Positions 1 through 12,849 of a DNA stretch of 64,000 nt are shown here, in pieces. The translations under genes and the position numbers were made by a program. Below the pieces are notes generated by a model. It did no database searches and was not told where the DNA came from. It saw only the letters and a list, made by a program, of their open reading frames with translations. The stretch is from Linepithema humile (lineage: Eukaryota > Arthropoda > Insecta > Hymenoptera > Formicidae), in assembly GCF_040581485.1 (NCBI RefSeq), contig NC_090134.1, positions 19,149,501 to 19,213,500 of the forward strand. Direction: 5' to 3'. Positions within the stretch are counted from its first letter, which is position 1. Every line of letters starts with the position of its first letter.

Positions 1-3000
1 TAACAACCATACATTCAAATTATAATTATTGTTACAACAATATTTGCGGTTAAACGCAAACGATTTAACAAGCGTGCTGTTAACGTAATAATTTGTAACA
101 CGATAACATTGCAATTGCGTTTTTTTCTAATTTACCCGTTTAATAACAATTATCATCTATAATAAACATTTCAATTCGATATGTTGCCTTTGATCCACCG
201 ATCGATTTTTACAGCAAATCGTTAAAATATCGAACTTAAGGTTGCTATAGAAATAATTTTATATATAAAAGAACGCTTTTACCATTCGTATAATTTTCTT
301 TACTGTCTTTCCTTATTTCTTACCGTGTTACCTCGTTCACGTGTAAGTATAGACGGTAGTTGCTGCTTGTACGTAAATCATTTCTCCGCCCCTCTTTTCC
401 GCTGTTGTTACGAGAGTAAAACCTTGTTCTTTTTACTGAATTTCCTGTACACTCGGCTATACCTCCGCATTTTTCTCCCTCTCGCGTACGCGCTTTACTG
501 TTCTTTGTTCGCGGCTTCGACACACGTTTTCTTGGATATTCTTCCTTCGTCGCCGATCGCGCTAACAATAAGTTCCATGTATGATTCATACTAGAGGCTG
601 TTTCCACCTGAAATCGCGGCTTGATTAAACGAGATCACGAGAAATTTATGACGCCCCTATAAAAATTTTGGATTGTTAAAACCCGCACGGAAGACTGTAC
701 AAAGAGCGGAGGGACGAAATCGTACGCTGAAAACGGCAGTGAAATTACTGCGCTCCGGATTATATCTACGCCCTTTAATCTGCTAGATTGGAAGATACTG
801 AGAACGGTTGGAGTACTCGTGTAAAGGAAAAGCCGTGTAACAACAACGGGGTTGTATCGTGCAACCTGTTCGTAGTATCCTTATTCCAATTAACCGCCAC
901 ATAAATTCTATAACCTCTTAACAATGTTCTTTCGCTGTGGACAAAGAAGATATCCAGATAGCTTTCTAGCAATGGGAAATGTTATTTGAACTGTGCAACG
1001 CGTTCTTTTCGTGTACCTTTTTGTAGCCGCGAAATAATTGATATAATTGTTCATCACAAATTTATTTCTATTCATTTTTTTAATTATTAATTTACTAATT
1101 TGTTACAATTAACGATGTGCTTAAGCTTAAGCTTGTGATATAACTATTATTTTCTATCAAGTCTATTTTTAATGTTAATATAAAGGTTTTCGGCAACATT
1201 GACAAGCCAAATCTTCTTTTCTCGTGGTATCAGAGTGAACGAAGATTTTGAGAAAATCCTTCTCCATTCTTACGTTCTGCTGCTGGAAAAATGGTCAGAT
1301 TGTCATGGAACGTTGCATTAGCCGGAAGATCAGCAATTTTGGATATCGTTGTGTATCCGCGGCGGCAGTTCTACACACAAAATGTACGTGGCATTCGTTG
1401 CGGACGGTCGTTTCGTCCACGCGCATTATACGCTTCCGCGATAAAACTCCTCGAAAAGCCACCGGATAGTCGCCGTTATTGTCGGGGTTTTAAGAAGTAC
1501 AATAGTCGAGAGGTAGTTTTGTGAGTGAAGGAAATGTGCCAAGGGCCGGCAAGAGCGGATCGTAGGGAACGACTCACGATGGCACGCGGCTTCCGCCGTT
1601 GCCGCGACTCCGCGACAAGTCTTTTCCATCCACACGAGCATTTTATTTTGTCGCGGACGGTTAAGTCGCGTCGCGTGCGACCTACAAATACCGCCATTAA
1701 TTGGATGGAGGAGGAAAATAATGCCACGCCGCGCCGGACCAACGTTCTCCTTATTCTACTTGATCCTGGAGCCACGCACAACCATTGTATCCGTCCGTCG
1801 CGGTCGAGCTTGCGAGCCCCGACATTACCAAGGAAATAGAATGGCTGCAATTAATCTCGTGCGGCACAATCGGACCAAGAAGGTGCGCTCTACGTTTATT
1901 ACTGTAATATCTCTTGCGCTGATGACGCCCGCCGCTCGAGCACACGTCCGTCATGTAGCGTGTTCGCTAAATATAATTTTTACGCGATACATTTGTCAAC
2001 GCTTCCCTAATTTTGATTAATCGATGGACTCAAGAAGCATTTAAAAAAAAACAATTATATTAACTCAAATATTTACACACACATGTACAGTAAAATATTC
2101 TTGATATGATAAACCATAATTAACAGTTAATTAATTAATTTACGTTATCGTCCAAAAATATCTTCTGACTATTTTATATACATAAAAATTAGTATATCCA
2201 TTAGAAAAGATATTGTACGAATTGTGCAATATTGAGAAAAAGCTGGCGATTATATTATGGCGCGTAGAAAATTATTATTATTATTAGTCTGCATAATCTT
2301 GAAGAAGAATAGGTACCATTGTGTGGCCAAAACTTCCGTTTATTTCAATCTCGCCTCATTACGCGTTCACGCATAAGAAATACGACTTTTCAGTTTTCGT
2401 TGAAATTTCTGGCGGGGAATTCGGGCGCGCGGTGCAGAAACACATTGGGTAACTGCCGCTTGAGAGTTTCAAGTACTTCTGCGAGCAAGAAAGATATCTG
2501 TTCTAGCTCGCGCAGCAGGTGAAGGCGAAATAAGATCGAGAAAGAGGGTGGGACTTGCCCAGCAACAGCTGTTAGAAAACTTTACAGACCTTTGGGGTAA
2601 ATAATCTCGAAATGGCGAAGCGCTCGCCGGAAAGAGAGACTCTCGTTTCTCAAGACTGTCGAGTTATGATAATTCTTGCAGTTCGCTTGGTTTCGCGGCG
2701 CCATGGCAAACCTGACAAGAGACAGAGAGCCACTAGAAAGTTTAAAAGTACTGGCAAATTTGATGTGCGCGATGTTAAACGATATATTAAATAATTCTTT
2801 GATTGGTTATAATATTTGTAAAACGAGATCACACAAATAGGTCCCTCACAATTATGAAACTTTAAAACATATAAAATACTGAATAAAATGTGAAGCAAGT
2901 GATATAACTCAAACAAGTTGCTTTAATTCTAAATTTTAATATAAAAATATGAGCGATAGATTTTTGAAAAAATATATGATAGAATTAATGAAAATATAAT

Positions 3001-4899
3001 ATAGATAAAACTGCTATCAGTTTATCGCAGTTTTTTTTTTGCGTGTATTTATCAACGCTGTTACAAGAAACTGTTTTTATCTATATTTAGCAGTTGCGGA
3101 TTTTTGCAGAGGCGGTTCTGCGGGAATAAGAAACGTTGAACGGATTTACAAAGGGCGCTTTGATGTTCTTTCCTCGAACGTGCTATTCTATCGTTCCAGG
3201 CACGCCGGCATAACTCACTTTTGCAGAGAGGCAATCACATACATATTTATCTAGATATGTACATCTTATTCATACCTGTTAGAGTTAAATTGAATACGTA
3301 CACCCGCCCCACGTTCTTTTCACTGCACTTCCTTCCCCCCCCCCTTTCTTCCTCCTCCTCCTCTCTTCTTCTATTTTTTACCTTTACCTACGTTCTCCTC
3401 ATCCAACAGTCTTTAACCTCTTTTTTAGCTTCTCAACCTCGGCCCCTCGCCGAGCGAGGAACTTTGTTTCGCGAAATAGACGTTCCCAATTATTATTATG
3501 AAGGCACAGTTCCACCCACCACGTCCAATTATATCCCGCGAAACTAATCCGCAACTTTCTTTGCTAAATTTCACGCTCGCAACTCGTAATAGGATTTTGA
3601 AAGCATAACTCGGCTCATGCTCCCACGGGCTAGTCACGCGAACGAAATTTTTGCTGACAACGAATAACGGGGGAAAAAAATGGGACGGCGTACGCTATGT
3701 ACTGATGAGAATATTCCGTGGTGAGAGAGACGTCATTGGTCTGATTGTGTAACTACTGCAAAAATGATAAAGAGATTTAGACAGTAATTTGCATGAATTT
3801 AAAAATAACAAGGAGTTTGAATTATACGAGAGTTTTTAATGCATTAATATAAATTTTGCACACTATACCACCCAGCTCAAATGCATATAGAACGGATAAC
3901 AGTGATATGGAGAGAAAATAGTTTCGCGGTAAAATATTTTATGTTATGAATATAATATGAATGTTATGAATATACTATTTTATAGAATATATTATTTTAA
4001 TTTTTTATTCGTTTAATAGCAGTCCATCATATAAAATGTATATTCTTTCCATCTAAAAATATAAATGGAAATAGCAATCTATAAATGATAAAAAATATTT
4101 CGTCTTTATGCGTTTTGTCATTGCTCTAGAAACAAATGTAAAAATATCATCGTGTACTATCGTGCGTCGCGTTCTTACATCTGATCTCGATGCAAAGCAA
4201 TTTCGGTAATTCCTGTATTGCGCATCGAGACGCTTTTGCGAGAATTTCACGTTTCCTGTTTCTCAAGAGAAAACATACAAAATCTGCAAATAATATTCCC
4301 CATTTTCCTTATATTCCTTGTATATACTTTTCTTCGATGGGCAAAATGAGTGCAAGTCGGCGCAGCGGTATTGCATAAGAGAGAACGTGCTGGAAATATG
4401 CCTTCGTTGATACTGCCGTGCGCGCCAAAGCGAGTGGATGTTCGCCTGGAAACTTTCACCCGAACAGCATTTTCTCGTGTAGACGCCTCGCACGACTCTC
4501 ACGAATATTTGCGAAGCGCAACACACAATTCCGACCGAGTGTGCCCCCGGAATTGACCTTACGAACAGTCAAGATTCTTCGACTTTCTTTATGACTGAAG
4601 AGACCTCGCGTTAAAATAACTTGTAATAGAATTCTGTGCTGCCATTAATACTATTGACACACCGTTAATTGATTGAACATGATTAAAGTCTGAGAAATAA
4701 AATTACAATTTGTGCAAATTTAGTCTAATGAAACTATACACGGTAGCATACGCAACGAATACTTGTACAATTTATATATTAATCTTAAAAATATCTGTTT
4801 ACATTATAAAGATGTCGCAAAGCCACGGTATGGCTTCTTGCGGAGAGAAAACTTGGGGATTTTCTGTACAAAACGATATTTATACAACAGTTTTATCTA
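1..4899. other. No gene recognised; non-coding downstream of the FAR-like gene
   Basis: AT-rich DNA with a GC-richer patch at about 1.3-1.95 kb. Several overlapping ORFs there (up to 124 codons, both strands) resemble no family and have no consistent splice context. A consensus donor GTAAGT sits at 343, but I could not tie it to an exon. Confidence 0.6.
3328..3380. repeat. Polypyrimidine tract (C10 and CCT repeats)
   Basis: A pyrimidine-rich run containing ten consecutive C and several CCT/TCT units. No acceptor-flanked exon was recognised after it. Confidence 0.85.
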
Positions 4900-5224
4900 T
4901 TATCTAACTTTACGCGTGTGAGAATTGAAAAACGCGATGTACGCGAAGACGAGAACTGCGGGCGCGATTAAGAAGAAGAGACGAATAGTCTTCGTGAGTG
5001 TGAGAATGTTCTCGTTCACGCAGTGTTTCTGGGTGGCGGCTGCGACGCAGAGGACGTAAGCCTCGATGTCCATCTCCACGATGACCGGAAATGCGTCTTG
5101 TTCCTTTGCCGTGAGGCGTTTCTGTAGTAAGTACACGCGATTCCTCTCCGTTGACCACGACCTCGATGAAATTGACTTCAGGGATAGAAGTGCATTACGA
5201 ACTTTGTCGTATTCCGCGAGAAAC
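4900..5224 (-). CDS. FAR-like gene, exon 4 (C-terminal domain and membrane anchor)
   Basis: The exon begins after the strong acceptor CTGCTTTCCAG at 5225. It encodes residues 298-404: FLAEYDKVRNALLSL, the aromatic SSRSW segment (the 'F-T-x-EW' position in FARs), LTAKEQDAFPV (the 'L--ED---F-FD' position) and DIEAYVLCVAAATQKHCV, which aligns with the conserved 'DW-EY---Y--G-R-Y'. Residues 377-396 form a hydrophobic helix, typical of the FAR C-terminal anchor, followed by a basic tail ending TRKVR. An alternative acceptor at CTACAG (just before 5124) would not match the incoming phase. Confidence 0.8.
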
Positions 5225-8200
5225 CTGGAAAGCAGTAAAGATTTTACCTCCCGGACCGATTGGTTTTTTTTCGCTTCTTCCTGCCATTAATATCCGTCTC
5301 GCCCGATCCTCTCGGCACTTGAACTTCCGACGTGATTCCGATTATTCGCATCTGCTTTTTATTTCTTTTCTGCAGTATAAGAATTTTTTCGAATATTTAG
5401 ATAAGATTGAATTTTCTCAAATACATGAAGGCGCACACGCGATAGAAGGAAGACGCTCTCGACATTGATTTTCAAATGGCCGATTCAATCGCAGTTGAAA
5501 AAAAAGATCACCAAGTACCATTAAGCGCGAGCGGGATAATAAAAAAACTTCCTCCGGGCATCGCAAACTATATAATTTCCAATCCAAGTTATTACGAAGG
5601 AATCGCGACAAACTTGATGGCAGAGTTTCCTTTTGTGGAAGAAAGCCCGAGCTAAGTTAGCGCGCAAGATTTACTCTGCGTTTGAGAGCAATTGAAAAAA
5701 TCAGAAAAGTATTTGGCAGGCCGGAAGCAAAAATATTTTTGTTCAATCCACGAATCAATTTCTATAACGAGTCACGTGTTCCTCTTTTCTCTTTTGTAGC
5801 GCGTTAAACCGTGTAAATGGCAAGATCGACAATTATTTATTTGAGACTACGATACGTTTAGTGAAAGTTTGTTGAAAAGTTATTCGATGGTCACCTTTTC
5901 GGTGAAAAGTTCGTCGAAAATAATCGCGAATGCCGGTCGACCGTTGTAAATAGCAAGTCGATACGCATGAACGCCCTCTGAGAGCGCGTAAAAACGAATT
6001 TCGATGGGATAGCCCGTCAGGATTTCCCGAAAGTTTTCTCGTCGCGACCGCAGCATCGGTCCTCATTTTTCAAAGCAATCAGGCACCGAGTGACGCAACT
6101 TTCGCGATCGGGAAAATAAGTTTTACCGTACGAGACACAATTCTGCCTTTCTCGACGCTCACTCGCGCACGACCGAGGCCAACAAACCTGTTTACGCGGC
6201 TTGTGCCTAAATCGCAGTTTTAGCAACTTTTACTTTTACGATTTGCTGCACCGCGTTAATCGAGAGTATACGGCGACTTTCACGATGCGGAGTGTAAGGG
6301 GCCTTTCACAATGCGGAAAGTCGAAGAGACCAAGTACAATCGGTCGCGATCGCGATCAAACTTTCACGCGAGTCTCCTCGTCGAAACTTATCCGTGATCG
6401 CGAGAGTAGTTATCGGCGAAGTTTGAGGCTTCATGTTTGAACGGCTTTAATCGTTTCTTAACGCTCCCGAACGCAGCGAAGGATTATCTCCGATGCGCAT
6501 CGAGGTTTACTACTGGCAGTGATCGTTCCGCGATATCACGGATTTATAGTTGTCGTGATACTGAACGATGAAACGTGTAGAAATTGCAGATACCGCACGA
6601 ACTTTGTTAAAAGGTAGAATCGTGACGTATCACTTAGAAACAGAGATAGATAAAATTGCACGAAATCTGCGTCGCATCGAATATTTGCGAAAAATAAAGC
6701 ACAGTTTTTATTTTACGTCACATTTTTTTATCGGATTCCATAATTTGTAAATTGAACCGTAATATGAAGCAGTGTAATGCTACGCTCTTAGAAAATGACT
6801 TAGTGGCTTTATAATAGCGTTGCGTTCTCCAAACAACTTAATATCGCGAGCAAATTTAATATTGCCAGCTGTTGCAGAGGAGCGCTGTGAAACCAACTTC
6901 AAACTTATGTTAGACAATACTCTGGTACAAGCATATACCTTATCCGCGGCCTCTTCTTCAGATCAAGCATCTAATGTAAAGTATATATAGTGCAAGAGTC
7001 AAGACGTAACATTTATTTATAACTTCGCGAGTCAATCTATGTATCATATTTGCAATAACAATAAATAAAAAACAGCGATGAACGAGATAACGGAGAAGAA
7101 CAATCGCGACGCTTGCCATATTTTTATAACAAAGTTAGCGCGACATTAATGATGAAAATGACCGCGCTAAATCTTCCGAGAGAAGACCGCGCAAACGGAG
7201 ACATTGACGGAACTATGACGATAAATTCGCGACTCGTGGAATTTCGCGATAAATTTCACGCTCGTGGTACCTCTGTTTCCTGCCGCACAGAGCTAGGGCG
7301 ATGTCGCTAAGTACGGATGGTAACCATTCGAAGAACAGCACGAGAATCCAGCATAGCAGGGCGTTGGACGTCATTCCGCGGATGCCGAAGCTCGGATAGG
7401 GAAAGGTCCAGTTAGCCCGTCTGCTCTTTTTAATCAACTCTTCCCACGTGCAGTCCAACGTCGCCGCATTGTAGACCACTGGTTTCGCAGCGTTGGACCT
7501 GTGCGCAAACGGTGGAACGCATGAGAAAACACGATGCCGCACACCCGGCAATGTAGTCGTTACATCATGCGATAATTAATCGTACTATTTGCGGCTAAAT
7601 GTAGCGCGTTTCATTTTATTTATAGTCGCGCAATAACTTACGTTACGTGTATATGCGCATTTGCATTTAATACTTGCGAGTTTTATATTCGTTGTAAAAA
7701 ATTCCAACTATCGCACCCTTATAAATTCTCGAATAATAAATCGTTTAACGAATGCAAACGATCGAAAATCGTGCGATGAAAAGAAAAAATTACGCTGCGA
7801 AATTCGCTTAGGGATTCGAATTTTGCGAGCAAAGGTTTATCATCTGATTTCTGATCATTTAAATACGCTAAATGTTTTATTATTACGGAACTTATAAGCG
7901 CGCAGCGCCTTAGGGCTTCGCTTCCTTATAAAGCTACTTCTAACGACTACTAATAATTAATCGTATTTCTGGTTAGTAACTTCTCTCAAATGCGAGGGTA
8001 ATCGGTAAAAGCGAAAAGAGAAGCACGAGAGAGGTGAATGTAGTGCACTTCGCTTCTTGTAAGGAAAACGCAATCAACTTATTCGCAGTTCCGAAATACT
8101 TCAGAGCGAAACGAGGAGGTGCTCCTGATTCAAACTAGTATTCAAACGTAAGACTTTCAGGAAAAGCCCGAAGAAGCCAGGTTATAATTTTCATTCGATT

Positions 8201-11200
8201 GGTTCGTTGTTTGATGACCTAAATAAGACTTGCAATTTAAAAAGCCTGGCTTGATTCTCGCTGTGTGCGTTTCGTCTAATTAAAACGTGGCGCAAAATAA
8301 AGTTGGAAAGAAAGTCTCATCGATAACGAGGAAATCAATTTTCTCGCGAATCAACACGCGCGTCTGCGTTCACGCCGCGATATTGATTTCAATTTTTATT
8401 TCACGCTTCGTGCGAGCCAAGCGTCGACGCTCCTTTGGTAAACCCATCTAATATAACTTAACTATGCACCTGTCGAGCGAGGTGCGCAATTTGACTATCG
8501 ATTTCAATTACCGACTCGCGCACACGAACTTCAATAATCGTTTTCTTCTCAGCCGCAAACCGCACTGCCGCTGTACTCTCTACAAAAGTCGTAAATACAA
8601 CTCACGCCAGCCGAAAAGGTGCTCTTATTTGAAAATCAACGAGAAATGCAAAGCTCTTGGTCGGAAGTGTCTAAAACCCGGCAGCCGAGTTGAAACTTTC
8701 GTTCGATCGGATTCAATTTAAATAAAATGCTTCGGCTTAAGCAGAATATGGCCTGATTTTAACGCTACGTCACGTTATAATTATATCTACAATTAATCCC
8801 GGTATTAACATCAAGGATTAATGAAACGTCAGCTGTGGAAATCGAAGCGAATAATCACATGGATTCATGTAACAATGCAACTCTCTCGCAAAATTAGAAC
8901 GCGTATAAAATAAAATTAATATGTTATATTTCTAATATACAAAAAGCAGCACACATTGTTAGCTATAATTATTTTAACAATCTAAATTGCTCAAAAGGAT
9001 CGACTGCTTTGTTTTACCAAAATACTGAATGCCAATTTGCATTATTGATTGACGATTGTATACACGTAACTGTATTACAGCTGAAAATATTTCTTAGTTT
9101 TTTTTCACCATGAGAAAACTAACTTATATGATATTGTGAAGACAGAACCAGTCATGCTTTCAGAGAATTGCGGGGTGAATCTCGAATAAAAACTGAAGGG
9201 AACGAATTCCGTTTTAGACAATTGGGGCGGAAGCGTCGGATGCGAGCAAACAGTAACAACCGCGGAAACGACGCGCACATGTAAAACGTGTTTGCTCGTA
9301 TCCAATATTTCGCATTGGAAAACTAGATAAGCCGCGTCTGCAACGAATTTCGATTGCGATATGTTAAAAAATGCAACGGATAGCGAGAAAAACTTTTGTC
9401 TCTTTCTTTTTCTCTAAATAGTTTTACTTTTTTAATAAAAAAAAAAAAGCTAACCGCTTTCCACAAATCCATAAATCGATAAATTGTCGAATTCATGTAT
9501 AGGATTTTCCACGGATTTTCACGTTTTTTGCAAATTCGTCCAATTTTATACTCTTTGTTTCCGGTAAAGACAGGCAGGCAGGACTGTCGACACTATTAAT
9601 TATATTCGTTTTTTTTTATTTTACAATACACTTTTTTATTCGCGCTTCATATTGCTCTTGATATTTTCTTGTGAAATAGCAACGAGTAGTTTTCCTCTTA
9701 TCGAGCGAGGCTTTATCGAGACACAAATACTAATAATTACTTTCTAAAATGAGCAAAAACATGCTTTGAGAGCGGAAAAAAAGGCTGGTTGCGCAATATA
9801 CATTTGCGAGAACATAGAACGACATCGTTACATTCTGTTTCATATTTCGTAATTAGATAGACGTTGATTATTGCTGTTTTGTAATATTGCATAATGCCAT
9901 ACACGTATTGCGCGCCTTTAACGCCGGTTGACTTTCTCCTTCCATAATAATTTAACATTAAACGCGCACAATACATAAGCGCCCCTTGATGATTCTTACG
10001 TAAAATGATTATTATTATTGTGATAAATCGCTTTTAGTAAAAAAAATTAAGTTATCATAATGTGTTGAGTGTTAAGTTTGATTAATGCGAAGATGATCAA
10101 AAGTTCGCGGCAACGAGAATCAAAAACACTTTAAAGTCGAGTGATTAGATTGATATCCTTCTTTAATATTATTATTTTTAATTGAAGATAAATAGACAAA
10201 TAAGATATATTGAACGTGGGATTTCAGACACTAACAAGAAAAAGAAAATTAATCTAAAGTTACATATAAAGTAATTAGTAAGTAATCCGATTTATATTTT
10301 ATACGTACATGCCGACTTCCCATGCGGCTGCGATCATCGTGTTTACCGCTATGTCTATTGGAATGACTTCGGCCTGCAACGACGAATCGCCGTACGCGTG
10401 TCCTGCGCCGACCATGAGGGCAGTTGGTCCTTTGAATATCTCGACGAAACCGGGCATGGGCTCCTTGTGGGCCGGTCCGATGAGAGGGAAGCGCACCAGA
10501 GCGATGGGTAAATCGGCGGGGAGCTTCTCGTTCTGTGTGGTTTCGGCTATCTTACCGCGGAACTTGAAAATATTAGACGCCACGGCGACGCTCCTGAGCC
10601 CCGGTAAATCCTGACAATATTCTAGGACAGCATCGTACGGCCCGCCGGCATGAAAGGCCACGCTGATTCCCTTCAACGAGGCTTTGTCCTCGGCGTTTAG
10701 GTCGAGATTCTCGCAAAGCAGATTGCCCTCGAACGTTTTCACGCGCGAGATCGCGTTCGGAGCCTCCTGCCTCAGTCGCTCGTACCTGCCGAGCGATAAT
10801 AACGTTCGTGACGCAAATCGGCTTTGGAATTTACTGCCAGAACGCGCCGTCAGAATGGAGATGCATCGCGTCGTGAAAAGAGAGCGCGAAGCGCGGACGC
10901 CGTTAAAAATGTAAAGCAGTCTGCCGGCGAGCTGCAGATTCGTATTACGCGGAGTCGCATTCTTCAGTTTGTCGCCGTAATGTATGACATTAGCAAAAAT
11001 TAAGATGCACGACGCGAGAGAAACTAAGAACGAATGATGACACGGTAATTAATATTAATCACCGTGAAGAAAGAACAACATGAACTTTATATCTCTTTGT
11101 CGAGACACATTTGTATGTGTATTGTAATTAATATTCCTCCCCTCAAGTTCGATGTTTCTTCAAAACATTTCTAAAATATGCAGATTTCGCAATTTCTAAA

Positions 11201-12849
11201 ATATTCGCTTCTACGCATTGGTCATTTTCGAAAGGTCAAAAAATGCGAATGCAGCATAATATCTTGATGTTGCATGCAAGCGCCCCGTCGCGGAGATTTA
11301 TGCAATCAGCGCCGTAACTATTTTAAACGAAACGATCTGGGAGCCGTAAATAAGGCGAGGAAAATCCGGCAAACCGCTTCGCAGCCCGAAAGCGATTTCC
11401 CCGAACGTAATAGCGTCGAAGTGGTTGCACCTTGAACGCCCGAGCTGTGCTCGTCCATTTGCATTTTCTCATTTACGCGCGGGGCGATCCTCTTTTTCAC
11501 GCGCAAAAACGCAGCGATCCGGCAGTAACTACGATTTCCCGAGAGAAGACAATCCTTTCGCGGATTTTAATTTCGCGAAATTCAAAACGCGCGGACGAAT
11601 TTTCCGCGCGGTCGCGGATTTCGCGACGACGGTGGAAGGAAAGAGAAAGAAAGTGTGCCGCGCCGGCGTATACTTCATAATCTTTCTAAAGAGAGTGCGG
11701 AGGCGTGTACTAATGAAAATAAATCTCTTCCCGAGAGCTTTAGCCGCCCTCTTCCCGGGGAGGGGAGGGTCGCACGACGCTAGTACAGGCGCTGAATTTC
11801 ACCTCGCGTGCATCTTGCAGCGGACGATCGTTACGATGGACGAGCATGTAACGAGGCAATCAGGTTTATGCGTCCGTATAAACGCGTTCGATCGTATCTT
11901 GCTTTCGCGATCTTGATTGCATCATTATTGTAGTGCGATTTTGATGAGCGATCGAAATGCGACCGCAGTCCTATTCGGATTTCGCCACTGTTTTTTCGAA
12001 TGACAAATATAGCATACGATAAGTTTCCGTTTTATCATTATAAAGTGATAAATTTTAAACAGAATATTCAAATTGTGAAATTGTAAAAATCACATTGGGA
12101 GATTTGAAACCGCTTTATTCGGATTTTCGGTAATTTATATTTTTTAAATATCGGATAGGATGACAAATAGCGCGTACGTTATATTACATGAAATTGACGC
12201 AGAATTAAATTCGCATGGTATTATACGCTTTTGTCAACAAATAACGAATCGATAGAAATTTTCCATGTCATATAATACCGTCATAATAGCTTTATATGGT
12301 TATGTAAATAGGATTCAAATAACAACCTCTTTTTTCGGAAAAATTTTCAAAGTATGCCATTCTACCTGTCGCGGTGGCTGAGCATTCGCCGAGCGAAAAT
12401 TTAATTCCACAGTCGATTCTCGACGTAAGGTGCGCCACGTTCCCGGAATTCCCGCGGAGAACCACCGGGGGGAGAGGGAGGGAGAAAGAGAGAGAGAGAG
12501 AAAGAACCTTTTTGGTTCGACGTCCTCGGAAATAAATTCGGCGCACGCCCCCGACCGGAATCGCGGTCACAATTTAACGCTCACAAAAGCGATATCGAGC
12601 GACCGGCGCGATTTACAGGCACGAAGTGGACGCGAAGAGGAGCACAAGGAGGATATGTTCGTACCCAGGCGATGCGAATATCTTCTTCAGTCGATCCTCC
12701 TTGCTGAGACCGTTTCGGGATCTGAGAACGACGTATACCGTGACGTGCGGCAGGTGCCGTAAGATCTTCTCCAGCAGTGCACGTCCCAATTCGCTGGTGA
12801 CTCCCGTGAGGAGTACCGCGCGATCCGCGTACCACTCGCACAGAGACAT
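4900..12849 (-). CDS. Fatty acyl-CoA reductase-like protein, probable pseudoenzyme (4 exons)
   Basis: The gene model joins four minus-strand exons: 12849-12665, 10785-10309, 7498-7271 and 5224-4900. Every intron has GT-AG ends and all three junctions are phase 2, giving one frame of 404 codons plus TGA/TAA-type stop (TAA at 4902-4900). Family members reduce long-chain acyl-CoA to fatty alcohol with NADPH, usually at ER or peroxisomal membranes. Family hallmarks seen here are the N-terminal Rossmann start (residues 12-45), a FHAGG stretch (106-110), LPIALVRFPLIGPAHKEPMPG (about 154-174, the FAR 'VRPSIV-x-EP-PGW' region), GPT..MVGAG (181-190), VIPIDIAVNTMI (202-213), the VYN..T..CTWEEL segment (229-242) and the FAR C-terminal domain with a hydrophobic segment at 377-396. 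Oddities: usual FARs are about 500 residues, the glycine motif has Ser in place of the middle Gly, and no YxxxK exists anywhere in the model. Family assignment is firm; activity is doubtful (inference). Confidence 0.82.
7271..7498 (-). CDS. FAR-like gene, exon 3 (start of C-terminal FAR domain)
   Basis: This exon encodes residues 222-296 plus split codons. The acceptor GCGCACAG lies immediately before 7498 and the donor is GTACCA at 7270. VVYNAATLDCTWEELIKK corresponds to the FAR 'VYN-x-TSG---ITWGE' segment. FPYPSF is followed by the FF-x-W-LP-x-L-x-D hydrophobic helix and CGRK, the usual lead-in to the FAR C-terminal domain. The first base completes an ATG codon with exon 2 and the last two bases complete an Arg codon with exon 4, so the frame is kept. 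Confidence 0.83.
10309..10785 (-). CDS. FAR-like gene, exon 2 (shortened catalytic core)
   Basis: This exon encodes residues 62-220. The acceptor CGGCAG precedes 10785, and the junction restores SPG-YERLRQE, the usual FAR linker. EGNLLCENLDL matches the FAR 'I-x-GDL' strand. The stretch from HAGGP straight to YDAVLEYCQDLPGLRSVAVAS skips the part that normally carries the N-x-x-GT motif. VASNIFKFRGKIAE then replaces the usual ST-AY...YxxxK-LAE block. The aligned catalytic positions read Phe and Gly in place of Tyr and Lys. Homology resumes fully at LPIALVRF. The missing residues cannot be hidden in an intron because the genomic exon is continuous. The donor is GTACGT at 10308, and a read-through stop follows within four codons. 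Confidence 0.85.
12466..12504. repeat. Purine-rich GA tract
   Basis: A G/A-only run with a central (AG) repeat in a GC-rich patch about 340 bp downstream, on the gene strand, of the FAR-like start codon (within intron 1). Confidence 0.85.
12665..12849 (-). CDS. FAR-like gene, exon 1 (Rossmann N-terminus)
   Basis: This exon encodes residues 1-61 plus two bases of codon 62. I chose the ATG at 12849 because it leaves the usual short leader (MSLCEWYADRAVLL) before the dinucleotide-binding loop. The ORF runs further upstream without another ATG. Residues 15-22 read TGVTSELG, where FARs normally have TGATGFLG, so the GxxGxxG motif lacks its middle glycine. LLEKILR and VYVVLRSR follow, as in the beta-alpha-beta start of FARs. 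The exon ends ...SPG with donor GTACGA at 12664; the intron to exon 2 is 1,879 bp. An extra upstream non-coding exon cannot be excluded. Confidence 0.8.

Noticed and set aside
11425..11916. Plus-strand ORF of 163 codons
   Set aside because: It sits inside intron 1 of the FAR-like gene on the other strand, in a GC-rich patch, with low-complexity basic composition and no family resemblance.
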